Shown one piece after another: positions 1 through 5,527 of a DNA stretch of 6,006 nt. The DNA is from Rhodobiaceae bacterium. GTDB lineage: Bacteria; Pseudomonadota; Alphaproteobacteria; Parvibaculales; Parvibaculaceae. The stretch lies in assembly GCA_002746275.1 (NCBI GenBank), contig NVWR01000004.1, positions 202,843 through 208,848 on the forward strand, read 5' to 3'. Under the pieces are notes generated by a model. That model did no database searches. It was not told the DNA's origin and was given only the letters and a program-made list of their open reading frames with translations. The first letter of the stretch is position 1, and every line of letters begins with the position of its first letter. The position numbers and the translations under genes are program-made.

Positions 1-695
1 CGCCACATCCCATCGACATAATCGCCGGCGAACCCCCAGTCGCGTTCTGCCTGAACATTCCCGACACTCAGCCGCTCCTGCTCCCCCAAAACGATACGCG
101 CAAGCGCCAATGTTGCCTTCCGAGTCACGAACTCGCCCCCTCTCAAAGGCGACTCGTGATTGAAAAGTATACCTGAGACCGTAAATTGCCCGTAGCTCTC
201 GCGGTAATTTACAACCAACCAGTGAGCGTACAATTTTGCGGCCGCATAAGGACTGCGGGGATGGAAGGGTGTGGTTTCGCTCTGTGGTGTCCCTTGAGCC
301 TCGCCAAACATCTCCGACGACGATGCTTGAAAGAATTTCGCGGTGCCGCCCAATACTCTCAGCGCTTCAAGAATGCGCGCGACGCCCATACCGTCGACCT
401 CGCCGGTATGCAGTGGCTGTTCAAATGAAGTCCCCACGAAGCTCTGAGCAGCCAAATTGTATATTTCGTCGGGTGCGACCTGATCAACGACTCGCTTGAT
501 GTCGGAATATTCAAGCAAATCCATCGGAATGGTCTCGACTCTCTCGTGGATGCCAAGTGCCTCCAGACGAGCGTTATTGAAGGTGGTACCGGCCCGTCGT
601 GTGCCGACGACCTCGTATCCTTTTTCAAGAAGCAGTTTGGCGAGGTAGGCTCCGTCTTGCCCTGAAACCCCGGTAATCAGCGCTGACTTACCCAT
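1..695 (-). CDS. gmd: GDP-mannose 4,6-dehydratase, N-terminal 231 codons (runs off the left edge)
   Basis: This cytosolic NADP-dependent short-chain dehydratase converts GDP-D-mannose to GDP-4-keto-6-deoxy-D-mannose, the precursor of GDP-fucose, GDP-rhamnose and GDP-perosamine. Reading the minus strand from the ATG at 695-693 gives MGKSALITGVSGQDGAYLAK, with the Rossmann motif G9xxG12xxG15 right at the N terminus. The catalytic set is present: S126 and E128 in QASSSEMFG (equivalent to Thr132/Glu134 of the E. coli enzyme), and Y150 and K154 in SPYAAAK. The family signatures FNHESP (178-183) and RDWGFAGDYVDGMW (218-231) follow. Family members are about 320-375 residues long, so roughly a third is missing beyond position 1. 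The ATG is chosen because the nucleotide-binding strand begins immediately after it and AGGA lies 5 bases upstream; in-frame GTG codons further up (720-722, 714-716) are less likely. The gene suggests a deoxy-sugar-containing surface glycan. The family assignment is firm; which final sugar is made cannot be seen. Confidence 0.95.
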   Translation of the reverse strand, partial: MGKSALITGVSGQDGAYLAKLLLEKGYEVVGTRRAGTTFNNARLEALGIHERVETIPMDLLEYSDIKRVVDQVAPDEIYNLAAQSFVGTSFEQPLHTGEVDGMGVARILEALRVLGGTAKFFQASSSEMFGEAQGTPQSETTPFHPRSPYAAAKLYAHWLVVNYRESYGQFTVSGILFNHESPLRGGEFVTRKATLALARIVLGEQERLSVGNVQAERDWGFAGDYVDGMW

Positions 696-768
696 GCTGT
701 CCTGACCCCCACACAGTCACTGCTGCCATCTCTACCAACGCCGAAAGTTTGGGGTCCACTCATAAAAA

Positions 769-843
769 TGGCTGGGGCGGCAGGATTCGAACCTGCGCAT
801 GCCGATACCAAAAACCGGTGCCTTACCACTTGGCCACGCCCCA
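769..843 (-). tRNA. tRNA-Gln (anticodon UUG)
   Basis: The minus strand folds into a complete cloverleaf. The acceptor stem TGGGGCG pairs with CGCCCCA (837-843 with 773-779), the discriminator is G772, and CCA is encoded at 769-771. The D stem is GCC/GGC, the anticodon stem CCGGT/ATCGG, and the loop TTTTGGT places the anticodon TTG at 811-809. The T arm is GCAGG-TTCGAAT-CCTGC. All stems are paired apart from one G-T wobble, so it should be functional. A run of five T follows the CCA (764-768, read on the minus strand) and could help termination. The gene lies 73 bp upstream of gmd in the same direction, so read-through into gmd is possible. Confidence 0.96.
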
Positions 844-874
844 GCAGAAGCGGTTTTACGCTTTGCCGATATGC

Positions 875-902
875 ACATAACTCGAAGTGCCGCGCGGCGC
901 AA
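875..902 (-). promoter_or_regulatory. Candidate promoter of tRNA-Gln
   Basis: On the minus strand TTGCGC (902-897) and TTATGT (880-875) are separated by 16 bases and end 31 bases before the tRNA 5' end at 843. The -35-like element begins with the TTG favoured in alphaproteobacterial promoters, while the -10-like element matches the consensus poorly. Position and spacing are reasonable, but this is pattern matching only. Confidence 0.3.
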
Positions 903-1103
903 GTTTATAGCTCAAATCAGCCAATTTTTGTGTTCAGCTGTGATTTCTCTGTCTGATATCGATAAAAAAGTGCATTCCCCCGCGATCCTTCTTCCCAATA
1001 CGCCCAACCCGCACAGAATGACTGGATTTATCCAACAAATCCGGCCGGTTTTAGTCTGACGTTAAGACCCCTGTTGCCATCATGGTTTTTCAAAAGCTGG
1101 GTG

Positions 1104-1128
1104 ATCGCGACGGGGGTTTCGCCGCGAT
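1104..1128 (+). promoter_or_regulatory. Inverted repeat in the hydrolase 5' leader
   Basis: ATCGCG (1104-1109) is the exact reverse complement of CGCGAT (1123-1128). After one A-C mismatch (1110/1122) the pairing continues inward with CGG against TCG. The arm ends 36 bases before the hydrolase ATG. It could be a leader hairpin or a protein-binding operator. No T-run follows, so it is not an intrinsic terminator. Confidence 0.3.
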
Positions 1129-1154
1129 GCTTGGCTATTCCAGTGATACTTATT

Positions 1155-1158
1155 GAGG
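1155..1158 (+). promoter_or_regulatory. Ribosome binding site that decides the hydrolase start
   Basis: GAGG lies 6 bases before the ATG at 1165. It would be inside the coding region if the upstream TTG at 1153 were used, which argues for the ATG. Confidence 0.7.
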
Positions 1159-1164
1159 ATACGT

Positions 1165-1983
1165 ATGACGGCGTTTTTGCTAGTCCATGGTGCGTGGCAT
1201 GATGAACGGTGCTGGGATTCTCTCGTTCCAGAACTAAGCGCCCACGGTCATGCTGTTCACACGTTGACCCTTCCTGGACACTGGGACAGACGCCTCTCTC
1301 CCTTTAGGGTTTCTCTCAAACGCTACGCCAAAGCAGTGTGCGAAGCCGCAGACCAGATCAACGAGCCTCTGACGTTAGTGGGACATTCCATGGGCGGAAT
1401 GGTGATTTCCAAGGCGGCTGAAATGCAGCCTGATCTCTTCAATCATATGATCTATCTGGCCGCCTACGTTCCTCCGCTTAATAGATGGACCCAGGTGTGT
1501 CGTCTCACATTCGGCGACAGGGAAACGCAGCTGTGGGGCGCGCTGCAGGTCAATTGGCTGAAGTTTAGCTCGACTATCGATCCAGACTGGGCAACTAACA
1601 TTTTTTACCACGACTGTGCACCTGACCTAGCGGACGAGGCGACACGCCGCCTCTGCCGTCAACCGGGCAGGCCCATGGTTGAACTAATGAAGGTCACTCA
1701 GGAGCGGATTGGATCCATCCCGAAGACCTACATCGAATGTCGACAAGACAAGGTCATCTCTCCTGATCTCCAGCGCCAAATGCAGACCAATATGCCGTTT
1801 GAACGTGTGCTGAGCATGGATACCTCTCACTCTCCCTTCCTTTCACAACCAGCGCACCTGGCAGACGCTATGCATCGCGCTGTTGCACATCCGAAAGTCA
1901 CGATAGAAGCGATACGCCCCACATTTTCTACATCTCCCGCAGATGAAGAAAATGCTTCGGAGACGTTTGCTGGAGCTTTGTGA
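1165..1983 (+). CDS. Alpha/beta-fold hydrolase (esterase / hydroxynitrile-lyase-like subfamily)
   Basis: A 272-residue cytosolic serine hydrolase. The first strand and oxyanion-hole segment is FLLVHGAWH (residues 4-12). The nucleophile elbow is GHSMGG with Ser75. The acid is most likely Asp195 in ECRQDKVIS, and the base is His222 in DTSHSPFLSQP. This arrangement, plus the cap segment FYHDCAPDLADEA (147-159), is typical of the plant methylesterase / hydroxynitrile lyase / EstC-type branch, which acts on small esters or cyanohydrins; the actual substrate cannot be read from the sequence. There is no signal peptide. The ATG at 1165 is preferred over an in-frame TTG at 1153, because GAGG at 1155-1158 sits 6 bases before the ATG and the homologous strand starts right after it. 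About 30 residues after the His222 region form a low-complexity polar tail. It stands alone between two tRNA-like loci and has no evident link to the glycan genes. Confidence 0.9.
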   Translation: MTAFLLVHGAWHDERCWDSLVPELSAHGHAVHTLTLPGHWDRRLSPFRVSLKRYAKAVCEAADQINEPLTLVGHSMGGMVISKAAEMQPDLFNHMIYLAAYVPPLNRWTQVCRLTFGDRETQLWGALQVNWLKFSSTIDPDWATNIFYHDCAPDLADEATRRLCRQPGRPMVELMKVTQERIGSIPKTYIECRQDKVISPDLQRQMQTNMPFERVLSMDTSHSPFLSQPAHLADAMHRAVAHPKVTIEAIRPTFSTSPADEENASETFAGAL

Positions 1984-2012
1984 GCAGCGTCCAAATTTTT
2001 GTGTGTAGCAAT

Positions 2013-2089
2013 CGGCGTGTGGTGCAGCCTGGTGGTGCACCTCGTTCGGGACAAGGGGGTCGCTAGTTCGAATTTTGCCACTCCGACCA
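2013..2089 (+). pseudogene. Degenerate tRNA-Pro (anticodon CGG), probable tRNA pseudogene
   Basis: The 77 bases have the length and layout of a bacterial tRNA-Pro, including the AGCCTGGT D loop, the anticodon loop TTCGGGA (2045-2051; anticodon CGG at 2047-2049), TTCGAAT in the T loop and an encoded CCA at 2087-2089. Three arms each contain one non-pairing position: C2016 against T2082 in the acceptor stem, C2043 against A2053 in the anticodon stem, and T2064 against T2076 in the T stem. The D stem GTGC/GTGC keeps only two Watson-Crick pairs plus two wobbles, and the T stem also has a G-T wobble. An active tRNA-Pro should not tolerate all of these together. It may be a drifted second copy of a tRNA-Pro, such as one left when an element integrated at a tRNA gene, or a barely functional gene. 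It starts 29 bases after the hydrolase stop. Confidence 0.75.
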
Positions 2090-2129
2090 CGTTTCAAGCT
2101 CCAGAAAATATCCAGAATAAGCGAGAAAC

Positions 2130-2144
2130 GCCGCCCTCAGCGGC
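2130..2144 (+). other. Short perfect hairpin downstream of the tRNA-Pro remnant
   Basis: GCCGC (2130-2134) and GCGGC (2140-2144) form a 5-bp GC stem with a 5-base loop. It is followed by TAGCGCTGCTTTCC rather than a T-run, so it is at best a weak terminator for the hydrolase / tRNA-Pro transcript. Confidence 0.25.
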
Positions 2145-2241
2145 TAGCGCTGCTTTCCTGTGCTCCTAAGGCCTCAGTTCCCTACCTTCAATGATTTCTG
2201 AATAGAGCCTCATGAAGGCAGTGAAAAGTCTTGTTCGGTAA

Positions 2242-2481
2242 CGCTACATAATTCTGAGTGATGCTTGGCTCAAGAAACGTGAGTCAAATATCAATATCCG
2301 AGCCCACTTCAATTGGTTCGCGAAAGGAAGTGAGCTTAGAACTTCAACTCCATTTTCCAGTTTCGTATTCCTGGATGAGATTGAGGACTTTCCGCCTGGT
2401 AATCGATTGGCTTCGAGAACCGAATAACTGCCGCAAGAAGTGGTCTGGCAACATTTTTTTGAATATCCAAATGAGGAATAA
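2242..2481 (+). pseudogene. Possible 3' remnant of an unidentified gene, one in-frame stop
   Basis: After a TAA at 2239-2241 the frame reads openly for 61 codons with protein-like composition, for example SDAWLKKRE, AHFNWFAKGS and FVFLDEIEDFPPGN. It meets TAA at 2425-2427 and continues in the same frame as LPQEVVWQHFFEYPNEE to a second TAA at 2479-2481. There is no ATG, GTG or TTG at the beginning of the open stretch. The last stop overlaps the end of a good Shine-Dalgarno for the next ATG at 2487, which is the usual layout of a gene boundary inside an operon. I infer the 3' end of a decayed gene carrying one nonsense mutation, but I recognise no family and it could be chance. Confidence 0.3.
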
Positions 2482-2486
2482 AAAAA

Positions 2487-2564
2487 ATGTCTGTGCATAC
2501 GCCAAAAGCATACCTCCATCCTGAAGTCACTACACACCCTGTGACTATATTGTCAGCCAGCTGA
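2487..2564 (+). CDS. 25-codon ORF with a strong ribosome binding site, perhaps the start of a broken gene
   Basis: The ATG follows GAGGAA (2473-2478) at an ideal 8-base spacing, through a run of eight A residues. The peptide begins MSVHTPKAYLHPEV and stops at TGA 2562-2564. I do not recognise it. The AYLHPEV string vaguely recalls the first turns of hexapeptide-repeat acyltransferases, but 25 residues are too few to say. Protein-like sequence resumes downstream in another frame and later in this same frame (2655-2873, including KRSDDYVVITTWKNACIV). The ORF could therefore be the intact 5' end of a gene broken by frameshifts or small deletions. It could also be a genuine small peptide gene. 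Confidence 0.25.
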   Translation: MSVHTPKAYLHPEVTTHPVTILSAS

Positions 2565-2802
2565 TCCTGCCCGCTTGAAGGAATGCTCTTGCCGCGGTGC
2601 TCATAGCATTCAGCTCCGCGACTATCATCGCATTCACGGAGCGGTGTGTCTTGACGAACACCTCTACACAAGGAAGAACCTACTAGGAAAGACAATGGGT
2701 TCGTTGCTGCAGAAAAGCAAAGTGCCGCGATTGCCAAAGAGACAGCCCCAACAATACGGAGTACAGTTAAAAGAAGCGATGACTACGTAGTTATCACAAC
2801 TT

Positions 2803-2807
2803 GGAAG
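2803..2807 (+). promoter_or_regulatory. Ribosome binding site for a TTG start
   Basis: GGAAG lies 10 bases before the TTG at 2818. An in-frame TAG at 2788-2790 rules out any start further upstream, and the next in-frame ATG comes 39 codons later, so this site supports the unusual TTG start. Confidence 0.45.
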
Positions 2808-2817
2808 AACGCTTGCA

Positions 2818-5526
2818 TTGTCTCAAAAAACCTATCCCAATCTAGAAAATTTCACGCGTCGTTCAGGTTGGGCTGACGCAGAACGCTGGTCTGAAGTACA
2901 AGATGCATGTTGGCGGGTGGAAGGGCAGGAAGGGATGCTGCTTCGCCAAAAATCATATAGTCCGTTCTTCCAGAGATTTGGTCGCGACGTGTATATTGAC
3001 GCGGGATGCAGGTTTTCGCACCCGCATCGGATCGTCTTAGATGACGGCGTGCGCATCAATCGCGATGCGATAATGGAGGGCTCGTCCGCCATTTACGTCG
3101 GTCGTAACGCACGTATAGGCCACCGGTTTTTCCTACATAGCGCAAACCACGACCTAGCAACGAACCTGCAACTTGCATATTTTGAGCGTAGTTATATCTA
3201 CAAACCGATTTGGATCGGCGACAACGTTCTCATTTCAGCCAACGTGGCTCTATTGGCAGGTGCACACCTTGGGCAGGGCAGTTTCGTTGCGGCAGGAGCA
3301 GTCGTGCCGGGCAAAAAATTTCCGGATAACAGCTTTTTGGCAGGCCTACCTGCTAAACCCATAAAAATGAATGGAGAAAGACCATCTCGAGAGTTACTCC
3401 CGGCCCCGGCAATCGCATTTCTTGTGAGTCAGAATTCAAAGGGAAAAGCTGCCGCTGATTTACTGGCGAGCACACTTGGACTACCGCAGATTGCAGTCTT
3501 TACGGACAACATGCCGCTTCCCGGCTCAGTTAAAGTCGTTATCTGTTTAGATGAAGGCGTTTCACCGCCTGAGAATATTGATGAGGTCTGGGAAATCTCA
3601 CCCGCCGAACGCGACCTGCAAAGAAACGAGAACTTCAAGATTAATCTTTCCGAGCATGTCGATACCCCGCTTCCGAACTATATTTCCTACGACATCAGAA
3701 TAAATGGTTTCGGTGCGGAACCGACACTGCACAATATTGCTTTGGGACATCTGTTTCGCACCTCTAATGCCTACCTCAAAGGCACGGTTGAAATGCGAGG
3801 TGATGCACGCGCGGCATGGGCGCTGTGTCTTCTTGCCGGACTGACTTCGACTAACAAAGAAGACCCGAGTTGGGATCACCTGTTTAAGAAAATCGGGTCC
3901 GAATTGATAGACCCCGGCCTGACGATAGAGAACTGGCGACATCGTGAGCAGCAGTTAAAGGTCATCTTTGAGACCGAAATTGAAAAATTTGATAAAGGCA
4001 AACAAAAGACCGCCTTCTTTTTTGGAAAACCCGCCGAAAATAAAATCACGGCTATCCGCCGACATTTTGTCGGCCACCCTTGGTTGTTACCGGCATTCAT
4101 CTGGCTCAACCGAACCGCACACAGAGAATTGTGCGAAGAGATTTTGGATGAAATCGCTCCCCTGATGCAGACGGCGGAGCGACTTTCCTGTCTCGGTCTA
4201 AGTCATCGTTTGCTTGAAAATGACGAAGAAGTCGCCAATATTTTGGCAACCTTAATGTCGTCCGAATGGCTTTCAGAAAATGCTGCGTTACTACGCGTTC
4301 GACCGGATTCTCAAACAATTGATCGCTCTCCTCCACTTGTCGCTTTTCTTGCAGATCAACTAATTTCCCAGGAAAAACTTGGCTCCTTTTTCCAAATGCA
4401 AACTAAACCTGTTCATCTAAATTGGAGCAGCTTTGCAAACAAGAAAACATCTGAACCCTCGCAGCGTACGTTGAGCCCACTCTTTGATACCGGGACACGC
4501 CGGTTCTCGAAATCTCTGCTCGACAACTGGTTGGCGTTCCAAGAAATCCCAAAAATTGAATCTGGCCATTTCTACATTAGCGACCGAAATTATCGCCGCC
4601 CCTGTCAGGCTCTTGAAACCGTTTGGCGCGATCTAATTTCGCATGCACTGGATCGAGTTGGACTGCCGACAATTCGCATAAAACCGTGGCCATCCGGCTA
4701 TGACTGGGCTCTGTCCATTCGCTATGATGTTGATCGCGTGGTTGTCGCTCAAGCGACCAAAAATATTTTGAGAATTCAGAAAGAATGGCTCAACAGCAGT
4801 TGTGGCTCTTGGTATTTTCTCGATGGTGCCGCGCATAATGGTCGCACTCAAAACGTACTGAAAGGCTGGAACCAAGAATCAGCACACCATGCACGTTTGC
4901 GGAGTGAACCTAATCTGCGGGGCAAGGGCGTTACCGCACACTCTGCCGCCGATTCTGAGTATTGGCGTGGACGGGACACAACCGAGCAATGGGAAGCCGA
5001 CGGAGCGCTCTACGGAGAAGCGATGTTGTCTTCGTTTCCATTGCCACGGCCCGGTTGGTTGGGTGAAAAATCAACGAAAATGTGGCTAACGCCTTTGCAT
5101 TACCCTCTCGAAGGGTCGACTAAAGAGCTGTCATCCCAATATTTTGACCAAAACCTAGATAATTTCAGAGAGCAAATTGCTAGTGGTGGCTTGGTAATCA
5201 TCGGATCACACCCCGACTGTAACCAGGACATTCTTGATGAGATCTTAGCAAGAGAAAACCTTGAGAAAGTTTGGGCAGTTCCAGTGAATAAGGCTGTCCA
5301 GCGGGTCAAGGCTCTATATGCTATCGGGAACGTCTCTGTACACGCACCCTCAGATGATCCCAGTGATCTTCATATTGTTAGCCATCAAACCCTAGCGGAT
5401 GTTGTAATTGAAATTTGCCCACCCGGCAGAAACGGCGAATGGGCAGAACACACACTTCAGTTTCAGGCGGGTGTCGGACGACGGTTAAAGGGAATTTCCC
5501 CAACTAATCTTGATCATAACTCATAA
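2818..5526 (+). CDS. Multidomain glycan-modifying protein: hexapeptide O-acetyltransferase fused to NodB-like polysaccharide deacetylase
   Basis: A 902-residue protein without signal peptide or clear membrane segment, so probably cytosolic. Residues about 60-185 form a left-handed beta-helix acyltransferase of the maltose/galactoside O-acetyltransferase kind: IYVGRNARIGHRF, the catalytic-His segment HSANHD (His107 or His111), IWIGDNVLISANVALLAGAH, and the closing VVPGKKFPDNSFLAGLPAKPIK. Residues about 186-555 are unassigned: 197-262 alternate strands and helices (AIAFLVS, QIAVFTD, VKVVICLDEG), and 350-525 look mainly helical. Residues about 620-835 resemble the polysaccharide deacetylase superfamily: ALSIRYDVDR with Asp637 and Asp639 (motif 1), GSWYFLDG, His690/His691, GVTAHSAADSEYW (His708) and LVIIGSHPD (His798). 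A canonical HxxxH motif 2 is not obvious, so activity is uncertain. A short C-terminal tail is unassigned. It most likely adds and removes acyl groups on a sugar residue of a surface polysaccharide. The TTG start follows from an in-frame TAG at 2788. The end overlaps the convergent sulfotransferase by 13 bp. Confidence 0.85.
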   Translation: MSQKTYPNLENFTRRSGWADAERWSEVQDACWRVEGQEGMLLRQKSYSPFFQRFGRDVYIDAGCRFSHPHRIVLDDGVRINRDAIMEGSSAIYVGRNARIGHRFFLHSANHDLATNLQLAYFERSYIYKPIWIGDNVLISANVALLAGAHLGQGSFVAAGAVVPGKKFPDNSFLAGLPAKPIKMNGERPSRELLPAPAIAFLVSQNSKGKAAADLLASTLGLPQIAVFTDNMPLPGSVKVVICLDEGVSPPENIDEVWEISPAERDLQRNENFKINLSEHVDTPLPNYISYDIRINGFGAEPTLHNIALGHLFRTSNAYLKGTVEMRGDARAAWALCLLAGLTSTNKEDPSWDHLFKKIGSELIDPGLTIENWRHREQQLKVIFETEIEKFDKGKQKTAFFFGKPAENKITAIRRHFVGHPWLLPAFIWLNRTAHRELCEEILDEIAPLMQTAERLSCLGLSHRLLENDEEVANILATLMSSEWLSENAALLRVRPDSQTIDRSPPLVAFLADQLISQEKLGSFFQMQTKPVHLNWSSFANKKTSEPSQRTLSPLFDTGTRRFSKSLLDNWLAFQEIPKIESGHFYISDRNYRRPCQALETVWRDLISHALDRVGLPTIRIKPWPSGYDWALSIRYDVDRVVVAQATKNILRIQKEWLNSSCGSWYFLDGAAHNGRTQNVLKGWNQESAHHARLRSEPNLRGKGVTAHSAADSEYWRGRDTTEQWEADGALYGEAMLSSFPLPRPGWLGEKSTKMWLTPLHYPLEGSTKELSSQYFDQNLDNFREQIASGGLVIIGSHPDCNQDILDEILARENLEKVWAVPVNKAVQRVKALYAIGNVSVHAPSDDPSDLHIVSHQTLADVVIEICPPGRNGEWAEHTLQFQAGVGRRLKGISPTNLDHNS

Positions 5527-5527
5527 C
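5514..5527. repeat. Tandem 7-bp repeat holding both convergent stop codons
   Basis: TCATAAC occurs twice back to back. The first copy contains the minus-strand TGA of the sulfotransferase (5514-5516), and the second contains the plus-strand TAA of the 902-residue gene (5524-5526). The copies are adjacent and identical, which suggests a small duplication at the gene junction. There is no room for a terminator between the two genes. Confidence 0.7.

Larger units (their letters stand above)
844..1164. other. Intergenic region between divergent tRNA-Gln and hydrolase
   Basis: About 320 bp contain no convincing gene. The left end carries a candidate tRNA promoter. The right end forms the leader of the hydrolase gene, with a hairpin at 1104-1128 and the hydrolase ribosome binding site at 1155-1158. 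A 24-codon ORF (1082-1156, from ATG) ends in a TGA that overlaps the GAGG of the hydrolase site, but it has no Shine-Dalgarno of its own and no recognisable product. I found no clear -35/-10 pair for the hydrolase. The two flanking genes are divergent, so both promoters should lie here. Confidence 0.6.
2090..2817. other. Region of about 730 bp without an intact gene, probably decayed coding DNA
   Basis: No complete gene is supported here. From 2130 to 2144 there is a short perfect hairpin (GCCGC, 5-base loop, GCGGC) without a convincing T-run. From 2242 the plus strand shows a protein-like open frame lacking a start and interrupted by one TAA. A well-spaced Shine-Dalgarno and ATG at 2473-2489 then open a 25-codon ORF. 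Beyond it, coding-looking stretches alternate between frames: 2530-2790 in the frame of the downstream 902-residue gene, and 2655-2873 in the frame of the 25-codon ORF. On the minus strand a frame stays open from 2782 to 2336 but has only a TTG start and an unlikely, cysteine-rich product. Together this resembles eroded gene remnants rather than a normal intergenic spacer. I see no terminal inverted repeats, transposase or integrase. Confidence 0.5.

Noticed and set aside
186..628. Several ORFs in the gmd region on either strand
   Set aside because: They are out-of-frame shadows of gmd, whose own frame is fully open and carries all family motifs.
768..956. Plus-strand ORF starting MAGAAGFEPAH across the tRNA-Gln
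   Set aside because: This is the well-known false ORF produced by reading the antisense strand of a tRNA. The cloverleaf on the minus strand explains the sequence.
1082..1156. 24-codon ORF upstream of the hydrolase as a gene
   Set aside because: It has no ribosome binding site and no recognisable product. It is kept only as a regulatory possibility.
1827..2097. Two minus-strand ORFs overlapping the hydrolase end and tRNA-Pro
   Set aside because: Their N termini (MVGVAKFELATPLSRTRC and the like) are antisense tRNA-Pro translations, and the rest is a shadow of the hydrolase gene.
2258..2524. Plus-strand 88-codon ORF starting near 2258
   Set aside because: Its residue composition is less protein-like than the neighbouring frame at 2242-2481, it has no Shine-Dalgarno, and it matches no recognised family.
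2090..2817. Insertion sequence or integrase remnant
   Set aside because: No terminal inverted repeats, target duplications or recombinase motifs were visible by eye in any frame.
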